Positions 1-5,912 of a stretch of 32,866 nt of DNA are shown here, in pieces. The notes below the pieces were generated by a model, which searched no databases, had not been told where the DNA came from, and saw only the letters and a list, made by a program, of their open reading frames with translations. Location of the stretch: NCBI GenBank assembly GCA_031281485.1, contig JAITFI010000053.1, forward strand, positions 1 through 32,866, in the 5' to 3' direction. The number at the start of each line of letters is the position of its first letter. The first letter of the stretch is position 1. This stretch comes from Chitinispirillales bacterium (GTDB taxonomy: Bacteria > Fibrobacterota > Chitinivibrionia > Chitinivibrionales > Chitinispirillaceae). The translations under genes and the position numbers were made by a program.

Positions 1-110
1 CAAATTCTTTAAATCTTTTTTAGACGAAGCCTAAAAAAGTCAAATTCTTTAAATCTTTTTTAGACGAAGCCTTCGGCTTCATAGGATATGCGGGGCTAAA
101 CCCCGCATAT
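1..110 (+). repeat. Modular palindromic intergenic repeat, copy 1
   Basis: A 32-base AT-rich module (A, 1-32) is repeated exactly at 41-72 with a period of 40. It runs into a short hairpin (66-80, stem GAAGCC/GGCTTC) and then module C (81-110), whose stem ATATGCGGGG (86-95) pairs with CCCCGCATAT (101-110) around the loop CTAAA. The same A-hairpin-C order recurs at 32731-32823 and, inverted, at 187-300 and 8541-8690. No open reading frame of substance covers it. It resembles REP/MITE-like intergenic elements. Whether it is mobile, a terminator or an mRNA end structure cannot be decided from sequence. Confidence 0.85.
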
Positions 111-186
111 ATAAAATCAAAAGTAACGTCAAAATCAACGGCAACGGCGGGACGGCGTGTAGGGGTGGTGCCTTTGACGTTGACTC
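111..186. other. Spacer between two inverted repeat copies
   Basis: Seventy-six bases separate the inward-facing copies at 1-110 and 187-300. The spacer shares short blocks (AACGTCAAAA and GCCTTTGAC) with the sequence following module C at the right edge of the window (32824-32855). It is therefore probably part of a longer repeat unit and not unique sequence. No gene is seen. Confidence 0.5.
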
Positions 187-300
187 ATATGCGGGGTTTG
201 GCTTCGCCGAGATAAACAAGTTAGCCCCGCATATTCTATGAAAGGGCGCGATTTATCGCGCCCTTTCGTCTAAAAAAGAATTAAAAGATTTTGATTTAAG
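187..300 (-). repeat. Modular palindromic intergenic repeat, copy 2 (inverted)
   Basis: Read on the minus strand this is A (267-300), then a GC-rich hairpin with a 12-bp perfect stem (AAAGGGCGCGAT, 241-252, with 255-266), then module C (187-234). The C loop is enlarged by about 24 bases that contain a further small hairpin GGCTTCGCC. Relative to copy 1, the hairpin between A and C has a completely different sequence but is still a perfect palindrome. Confidence 0.85.
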
Positions 301-392
301 TTCGGGGGTTTATCCCCCGAACTATCCTATGACGGCGCGCCCTTTCGTCTAAAAATGATTTTAAAGAATTTGATTTTAAAGATTTTGACTTA
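301..392 (-). repeat. Modular palindromic intergenic repeat, copy 3 (variant)
   Basis: On the minus strand, A-type sequence (about 353-392) is followed by a decayed GC-rich hairpin (about 333-346) and a C-position hairpin whose stem is TTCGGGGG/CCCCCGAA (301-308 with 314-321) in place of ATATGCGGGG. The conserved flank ATAGGAT is kept. The A module overlaps the 3' end of the neighbouring gene and supplies its last four codons and stop. Confidence 0.75.
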
Positions 393-1395
393 CGCTGATA
401 ATCAACGACACCCTCTCCGACTTCCCGTCTACCGTCTTTACCGTGCCCTTGACCAAATACGTTCCTGCCGGGACCGGGCGGCCATTGGCGTCTTTTAGGG
501 GCCATGAACCGACATGGCGCTTGGATTGGCTCTGAACGCCGCCGCCGGTCTTGACATCATTAATAGCTATCTTGCCGATGAACTTGCCGGCGTTGTTGTA
601 GACTTTCAGCGAAGAACTCTTAACTTGCTTGCCTACTCGGTAGAAGTTGACGAGACCCGCGGACTTGGGCACGGGATTTGGGCCAGCGGCGAGATCGGTT
701 GGCGACAATGTGATTTCCGGCAACATCATCACGGCGGTTACAGCTGCGCCGGTAGCGGTCTGCGAGACTGTCCGGGCGGATTCGTGGACTTTGGATGGTT
801 CGGGGTCCTCCCATGGTTCGGGTTCCCACGGTTCGAATAACAAGTATTCCAGTTTATCGCTCCAAACCCATTGCCAAGTTTCATCATCAAAGTGACTACG
901 CGGAAAGTAGTATATTTTCAGGGTGGTATCGATTAATTCAAACGTTTGGGCACCCCTTAAAGCATAAAAATATTTTTGATCTTCAGGTACTCCTCCGGGA
1001 CCGCCCTCAAAAACATTGTGCGGTTCCCCGAAAATACGAGTGAAATCGGACGTATACTCAACGTTATAACGATGATAACTCTCAATACTACCAAACCACT
1101 CCGTACTTGATAATCTTCCTGAATAACGAAAATCCATCGGATCAAATTCAAGCGTATACCATTGCTTAACACTATATATTAACCACGGATTGTCACTTTC
1201 TTCAACAAGAACCGGATCTATGCCATGCCAATACGTACTGCGATCAGCTTCTGTGAAATCGCCTGTTGCGACATCAACATATCCAACTAATCTCCATTTT
1301 GTACCCAGCAATACCGACGGATCTTCCTCACCTACCGCCGTGAGCGCCAGTAAAGCCAAAATAAATGTCAATCGTATGAAGATTCTTTTTTTCAT
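376..1395 (-). CDS. Exported lipocalin-like protein with C-terminal FlgD/Ig-like domain
   Basis: A 339-residue secreted protein of unknown function. The ATG at 1395 is chosen because GGAGG lies 5 bases upstream (1401-1405); an in-frame TTG at 1407 would place that site inside the gene. Residues 1-21 form a signal peptide (KKR, then a leucine-rich core) with no lipobox cysteine. Residues about 30-200 carry a GTKWRL start and alternating aromatic strands, like small lipocalin-like domains; the downstream neighbour (1521-2171) has a matching GTSWRL. A proline/glutamate-rich linker follows. Residues about 235-339 look like a FlgD/Ig-type beta domain (GPNPVP, then DANGRPVPAGTYLVKG), of the kind that ends many exported Fibrobacterota and type IX-secreted proteins. 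The last four codons and stop lie inside a repeat module. A hammerhead ribozyme sits in its leader. Confidence 0.75.
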   Translation of the reverse strand: MKKRIFIRLTFILALLALTAVGEEDPSVLLGTKWRLVGYVDVATGDFTEADRSTYWHGIDPVLVEESDNPWLIYSVKQWYTLEFDPMDFRYSGRLSSTEWFGSIESYHRYNVEYTSDFTRIFGEPHNVFEGGPGGVPEDQKYFYALRGAQTFELIDTTLKIYYFPRSHFDDETWQWVWSDKLEYLLFEPWEPEPWEDPEPSKVHESARTVSQTATGAAVTAVMMLPEITLSPTDLAAGPNPVPKSAGLVNFYRVGKQVKSSSLKVYNNAGKFIGKIAINDVKTGGGVQSQSKRHVGSWPLKDANGRPVPAGTYLVKGTVKTVDGKSERVSLIISVSQNL

Positions 1396-1400
1396 GATTT

Positions 1401-1405
1401 CCTCC
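1401..1405 (-). promoter_or_regulatory. Ribosome binding site GGAGG fixing the start at 1395
   Basis: GGAGG on the minus strand, 5 bases before the ATG at 1395 and 13 bases 3' of the hammerhead core. It would remain on the downstream fragment after ribozyme cleavage. A competing hairpin GAGC/GCTC (1422-1419 with 1412-1409) overlaps the 3' strand of ribozyme stem II but leaves the site free. Confidence 0.7.
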
Positions 1406-1417
1406 AAAGAGCTACCT

Positions 1418-1478
1418 GGCTCGTCAGTACCCGTAGGTTATCTCGGGTAGACATGCGGGTCACCCAGCTTGTTTCGCC
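1418..1478 (-). ncRNA. Type II hammerhead self-cleaving ribozyme (candidate)
   Basis: On the minus strand every conserved core position of a hammerhead is present in the circular order of a type II molecule (open at stem II). The 3' strand of stem II is GGC (1478-1476), then GAAA (1475-1472). Stem III (1472-1451) closes with A15.1-U16.1 and C-G pairs and a GGG/CCC hairpin with loop UGA. The cleavage-site C17 is 1450. Stem I is UACCCG (1449-1444) paired perfectly with CGGGUA (1433-1428) around a 10-base loop. CUGACGA (1427-1421) follows with no gap, then GCC (1420-1418) closes stem II with the required G10.1-C11.1 pair. Cleavage would fall between 1450 and 1449, about 54 bases before the ATG at 1395. 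Stem II is short (3 bp, then a purine-rich internal loop), which is the weakest point. Confidence 0.82.
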
Positions 1479-1520
1479 TTGCCGTAAATTTAGATAGACC
1501 CACTAATTCTGGCAAACAAA

Positions 1521-2171
1521 TTACATTTTGGTGAAAGTCCTTACCCACGTGTAAAAGGTTCTAAATCCTCTTGCATCACCCTCTCCTTCCCAGCAATTAC
1601 CTAATAGCAACATCGCTCCGTCATCGTTTAAAACTTTGTAATTTATTTCTTCACCGCAAATGTCATTACCGCCTTCTATTCTGTTCGTTGTATCATGAAT
1701 TTTTAAAATACCATTTTTTGTATCTTCGTCCTTAAAAAAAGCATATAAATGCTCTCCATTTGTTAATCTTTCAAACACAAATGTCTCATCGGGCAGCCCA
1801 GCTACCAACAGATCATTATTTTCTTTAAATGTAAAAGTAACATTTCTTTCCAAATATTCAACTTCTGCATACAATCTGTAATTCTTATAAGCGGTGAGTT
1901 TATTCAACCTCCAAGACGTTCCAGATATCACCAAGCCGTCTGCCGTCATAAATGTAGCTGGCGGGCGAACATCACAAATGTTCTGGTTATCCGGGACCTC
2001 AGAGTTATTTGACGAAGGAATCTCACCATTGTTCGGATTATCTGGGACTTCAGAATCTATTGTGTTGTTATTTAGGGTGACTAGTGATCCCCTATTATTG
2101 CCGTTACATCCCAATCCGTTAAACGTTACCAACGACAACGCGAGCAATAATAATAAGCGTACGTTTTTCAT
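1521..2171 (-). CDS. Lipocalin-like lipoprotein, function unknown
   Basis: A 216-residue predicted lipoprotein. The ATG at 2171 follows AAGGAAG at a good distance; a GTG one codon upstream is also possible. The signal peptide ends in a lipobox, NGLGC, with the cysteine at about residue 22. A low-complexity Asn/Ser/Pro linker follows in which SEVPDN occurs twice, probably a flexible tether above the membrane. The folded part (about residues 78-216) begins GTSWRL and is rich in beta-strand pattern, matching the GTKWRL start of the next gene downstream (376-1395), so the two are probably distant paralogues. Two Cys-Gly motifs and a further cysteine near the end could form a disulphide. No catalytic motif was recognised. 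Confidence 0.75.
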   Translation of the reverse strand: MKNVRLLLLLALSLVTFNGLGCNGNNRGSLVTLNNNTIDSEVPDNPNNGEIPSSNNSEVPDNQNICDVRPPATFMTADGLVISGTSWRLNKLTAYKNYRLYAEVEYLERNVTFTFKENNDLLVAGLPDETFVFERLTNGEHLYAFFKDEDTKNGILKIHDTTNRIEGGNDICGEEINYKVLNDDGAMLLLGNCWEGEGDARGFRTFYTWVRTFTKM

Positions 2172-2234
2172 CACATCTTCCTTCTTTTGAGTGAATGCCT
2201 TTATCCTCTTCTTGAGGTGGCTTAGTTTTTAGAC

Positions 2235-2334
2235 CGTTTTACAGATCATTTTAAATCAAAATCTTTAAATTGGCTTCGCCGAACTTCAGTCAACTGCCAA
2301 AGCCAACTGCCAAAGTCAAAACAATTAAATTTTG
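2235..2334. repeat. Partial repeat module and short tandem duplication
   Basis: The stretch 2252-2284 carries a degraded A module (ATCAAAATCTTTAAAT) followed by the small hairpin GGCTTCGCC seen in other copies. After it, CAACTGCCAAAG is repeated at 2291-2302 and 2304-2315 (period 13). The region separates the nuclease-like gene (stop at 2335) from the lipoprotein gene starting at 2171. No convincing terminator was seen. Confidence 0.5.
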
Positions 2335-4059
2335 TCACCCACCTTTTCTTACTTCACATCTTTTTTTATAAAAACCGATGCCGTATTTGATAATATTTTT
2401 ATAGCCTTCTTTGTCCCAAGCGGCAATGTAGTTCTTGTCCTCTATCTGCTTAAGGGCTTTTTCACACGCAATAGGCAACATATTAAATTCTTTAGCTACC
2501 TTAAATTCAAATATGACGGCTATGCTGTCTTTTCCGTTTGTACGGTACAAGACCAAATCGCCGCGTCCATCTCCGCTCTCTCTGTTGGATGCTACCATAT
2601 AGCCATTTAACTGTGCCAGAATCCCCAACACTCCGGCCATAAATCCGTGGTAGGAGTTCTCGGCGCTGTCCATGTAACTTATGCTTTCCGAAAGAAGCGT
2701 CGATAGCTCATTTTGGAATGTTTCGACGTCTCCGTTCAGAATGGTGTTGAGGAGTGTGTCGAGATTCTTTCCGGCCATTCGTTTTTTGAACCATTCTTGT
2801 ATCTTGGTTTTGTAGACATACCTCAATTCAATATTGGGGATTGACAAATCCAATGTTAATTCACCGTCGGCATTCTGACACCCATTCCTTATTTTTTTCA
2901 AATAACCGGTAAAAAACAAGAAATTCCAAAAGTTTTCGACATCATCATCTATTTCTTTGTATGTGATATCCTCATGAATAACCTTTGAAATGGTTTTACC
3001 GGCCATTAAGGTTTCAAGGTCGGCTTTCATTTCCGCGGTCGCTTTGTCCACCAAGTCATGGACAATGCTATTGCTGCTGGTGTTAACCCAATAGGGTTTA
3101 GGACGCTCATCTCTGTCCGCAAGCCAGTTATCCACCACAAACACAGAACTCCACGGATTATACACCTCTGTATTCCCAAACAGATAGCCGTTATACCAAT
3201 CCCTGACGATTTGCCTCTTATCCGAAAAACCGTAGTATTCCAACATATTATCCATCTCTACTTGCGTAAAACCGAAGTACTCGGAGCAATATTTATCGAG
3301 TATCGAGATTACTTTGAGATTGTTCAGCCCTGTAAAAATGCTCTCTTTGGAGACGCGCAAGCATCCTGTCATCACGGATAGTTGCAGGTGCGGGTTGTCT
3401 TTGAGCGCGCTACTAAGGAGCGGACGGATAAAACCGACCATTTCATCGTAAAAACGGGCGGAACAAGACCAAGCGTTTTCCAGCGGGACGTCGTACTCGT
3501 CAATTAAGATTATGGCCTTTTGGCCGTGGTAAGTCTCCAAACATTTACTCAAAAATTTGAGCGATGTGGAATAATCCATATCGGTACCGTCACCCGACAA
3601 CAACTTATCAAACATCTCACGATCTTCTTTGGGGAATATTTTTTCGGAAATATAGCCGTGCCGCTTAAATTCACCGACAATTTCATCTTTCAACATGCGA
3701 TACGAACGCTCAAACGTATCACGCTTTACCTCCTTAAAACTCAAGAATATCACCGGATACTTCCCTTGATGCTCAAGATACCGCTCGCCCGCATCCTCTA
3801 TCTTCAACCCGCGAAACAGCGCCCGCGTATCCTTGCCGCCTATTGGCGTCGTATCTTCAAAAAAACACTTTAGCATCGTCTGGTTCAGCGTCTTGCCGAA
3901 CCGACGCGGACGGGTGCAGAGGGTAACCTCCGCTCGTCTATCTAATATATCTTTGACAAACAAAGTTTTATCGACATAGTAACAACCCTCCTCGATCACT
4001 TTGTCGAAGATTGATTTACCTATCGGCAACGGCCTATTATTTACGTTTGTATCAGCCAT
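2335..4059 (-). CDS. AAA-ATPase-like / PD-(D/E)XK nuclease family protein
   Basis: A 574-residue two-domain protein of the AAA-ATPase-like plus PDDEXK_9 type (PF09820/PF08011 by recollection), a family expanded in gut anaerobes and of uncertain function. The start at 4059 (MADTN) is preferred to an upstream start at 4128, which would overlap the enzyme I gene; AAGG lies 5-6 bases upstream. Residues 10-45 are the family N-terminus. CTRPRRFGKT (48-57) stands where a Walker A loop is expected but is not a canonical GxxxxGK[ST]. IILIDEYD (183-190) is the Walker B-like strand. Near the C-terminus, GRGDLVL (D501) and EFK (E518, K520) form the nuclease signature, followed by QIEDKNY. The gene starts 22 bases after the enzyme I stop and is probably cotranscribed. 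DNA cleavage is inferred, not shown. Confidence 0.88.
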   Translation of the reverse strand: MADTNVNNRPLPIGKSIFDKVIEEGCYYVDKTLFVKDILDRRAEVTLCTRPRRFGKTLNQTMLKCFFEDTTPIGGKDTRALFRGLKIEDAGERYLEHQGKYPVIFLSFKEVKRDTFERSYRMLKDEIVGEFKRHGYISEKIFPKEDREMFDKLLSGDGTDMDYSTSLKFLSKCLETYHGQKAIILIDEYDVPLENAWSCSARFYDEMVGFIRPLLSSALKDNPHLQLSVMTGCLRVSKESIFTGLNNLKVISILDKYCSEYFGFTQVEMDNMLEYYGFSDKRQIVRDWYNGYLFGNTEVYNPWSSVFVVDNWLADRDERPKPYWVNTSSNSIVHDLVDKATAEMKADLETLMAGKTISKVIHEDITYKEIDDDVENFWNFLFFTGYLKKIRNGCQNADGELTLDLSIPNIELRYVYKTKIQEWFKKRMAGKNLDTLLNTILNGDVETFQNELSTLLSESISYMDSAENSYHGFMAGVLGILAQLNGYMVASNRESGDGRGDLVLYRTNGKDSIAVIFEFKVAKEFNMLPIACEKALKQIEDKNYIAAWDKEGYKNIIKYGIGFYKKRCEVRKGG

Positions 4060-4081
4060 AAAAACCTTAAAACCTCCGGCT

Positions 4082-5881
4082 TTACACAGCGCCCTCAATA
4101 TTAGGAATCTTCTTAAGCACATCCCCAAGAAGCCGATTATTAAGGTTTTTGAGCCACTCCAGCATTTCGTCGGTAGACTCGATAACGTCTATCAGCGATA
4201 TGCTCGCCGCCGCTTCGGCGAAGCTGATGTTGGATATGATCTCTTTTATGAGCGGGATGTTTCTCGGGATCACGCTGAATCTGCGCAGGCCCAGTCCCAC
4301 CAAAAGCACCGTGTGCAACGGGTGTCCCGCCATTTCGCCGCAGATTGACAGTTGTTTGCCGTTGTCGTTGGCGGTTTTTATGGCGGTTCTGAGGATTTTA
4401 AGGAACGCGGGTTCTACCGGGTTATAGAGGTAGTTGACTTTAGAGTTGTTGCGGTCGGCGGCGCTGAGGTACTGTATCAGGTCGTTTGTGCCTATAGACG
4501 CGAAGTCTATCTCTCTCATGAACATGCCCATTTCGAGGATGGCCAGCGGCACCTCGAAGAGCACGCCGCACTTGGGCATATCCACGCCGAGCCTTGACGC
4601 CACTTCGCGGATGAAGGCTTTGGCCTCGATCCACTCTTGGAGGGTGGTGACCATCGGGGCCATAATGGAGTAGTCGTGGCCTTGGCCGGCTTTGAGGATA
4701 GCCGTTATTTGGGTCTCGAATATCTCTTTGCGTTCGAGGAATATCCTTATCGCCCGCCAGCCCATGAACGGGTTGAACTCTTGGGGCATGTCGAAGAACT
4801 GCGGGATCTTGTCGCCGCCTATGTCCATGAGCCTTATAGTGCATTGCTTCCCGCGGCCGCCTTTCAGGATAGCCTCGTAGTAAGCAAGGTGCGCCTCTTC
4901 CGGCGGCATGTCTTTGCGGTTTGAGAGCAGGTATTCGGTGCGCACAAGGCCTATGCCGTCGGCCCCGTTCGCCACGGCGTCGTCGACGTCTTCGGGGAGG
5001 GATATGTTGGCCAGCACCTCTATGCGTATGCCGTCCCTCGTGTAGACGGGGCGGTCCCATTTAGCCCGCAGTTCCCTGTATATCGCCTCGCCGTGCGTTT
5101 TCTTCGCGTACTCTTCCACAACCGGCTTTTCGGGGTGGACGAAGACTATGCCTTTGTCGGAGTCGACAAGTATCTCGTCGCCCGGTCTTATGTGGTCGGT
5201 GATGTTGCGCACGCCGGAGATGACGGGGATGTTGTAGGAGCGGGCGAGTATGGCCGCGTGCGAGGTTTTACCGCCGCTCGTCGTTATGACGGCGCTGATC
5301 TTGGAGCGGTCGTAGGCTAAAATGTCGGTGGGGGTGAAGGTGCGCAGCACGACCAGCACGACCGGTTCGGCGAAGGTTTTGGCGCGTCCGGCTTCGTTGT
5401 TCAAGTAGGAGACCAGCTTTTCGCAGACTTCGACCACGTCGCCGGCGCGTTCCTTGAAGTAGGCGGTATCGGCGGCCTCGAACCCTTTTATGAACTCGTT
5501 CGACACCATCCGTATCGACGTTTCCAAATTGAAGAGTTTGACGGACATCATCTCCACCACCTGGCTTACGAAAGCCGGGTCGTCGAGTATGTACTCGTAG
5601 GTGTTGAGGATAGAGGAGTCTACGGCGCTGTCGCTGTCTAAGTCTTGCCTTAGTTTTTGGTAGTCTCTGTGGGCCTTATCGCGTATATCGTGGAAGCGTA
5701 TGATCTCGTTTCCTACCTCCTCGCGGGAGATGGACGCGACGGCGGCGGCGCTCTGCTGCTGGGCGGCGCGGCCGACTATGTAGGCCTTGCCGACGCCCCA
5801 CCCAAGGACGACGGACTCGCCTCTGAGCTCTTTCGGGACCTTTTTGTCCGCGGCGTTGTTTTCGGCCTTATCCTTTTTCAT
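4082..5881 (-). CDS. ptsI: Phosphoenolpyruvate-protein phosphotransferase (PTS enzyme I)
   Basis: A 599-residue enzyme I that moves phosphate from phosphoenolpyruvate to the histidine of HPr. The N-terminal swivelling domain (about residues 20-230) holds the phosphorylated histidine H208 in GGKTSHAAILAR, with the HPr-binding helices before it. The C-terminal PEP-binding barrel has LVRTEYLL, DIGGDK, GTNDLIQY and CGEMAG, so all catalytic landmarks are intact. There is no N-terminal GAF domain, so it is not a standard PtsP. An extra 15-20 charged residues precede the usual start. No HPr or enzyme II gene lies in the window. It starts 31 bases after the phosphorylase homologue and is followed 22 bases later by the ATPase/nuclease gene, suggesting one transcript. 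A regulatory rather than sugar-transport role is plausible, but that is inference. Confidence 0.93.
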   Translation of the reverse strand: MKKDKAENNAADKKVPKELRGESVVLGWGVGKAYIVGRAAQQQSAAAVASISREEVGNEIIRFHDIRDKAHRDYQKLRQDLDSDSAVDSSILNTYEYILDDPAFVSQVVEMMSVKLFNLETSIRMVSNEFIKGFEAADTAYFKERAGDVVEVCEKLVSYLNNEAGRAKTFAEPVVLVVLRTFTPTDILAYDRSKISAVITTSGGKTSHAAILARSYNIPVISGVRNITDHIRPGDEILVDSDKGIVFVHPEKPVVEEYAKKTHGEAIYRELRAKWDRPVYTRDGIRIEVLANISLPEDVDDAVANGADGIGLVRTEYLLSNRKDMPPEEAHLAYYEAILKGGRGKQCTIRLMDIGGDKIPQFFDMPQEFNPFMGWRAIRIFLERKEIFETQITAILKAGQGHDYSIMAPMVTTLQEWIEAKAFIREVASRLGVDMPKCGVLFEVPLAILEMGMFMREIDFASIGTNDLIQYLSAADRNNSKVNYLYNPVEPAFLKILRTAIKTANDNGKQLSICGEMAGHPLHTVLLVGLGLRRFSVIPRNIPLIKEIISNISFAEAAASISLIDVIESTDEMLEWLKNLNNRLLGDVLKKIPNIEGAV

Positions 5882-5912
5882 TTAACTACCCGCTCCGGGG
5901 AAGTGTTTTTTT

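Noticed and set aside
1-72. CRISPR array
   Set aside because: Only two direct repeats with an 8-9 base gap and no cas genes; they are a duplicated A module of the dispersed repeat.
1409-1490. Cyclic di-GMP or other metabolite riboswitch upstream of the gene at 1395
   Set aside because: The leader is clearly structured, but the GGGCAAACC and GACGCAAAGCC core of GEMM RNAs is absent, while all hammerhead core positions are present in register.
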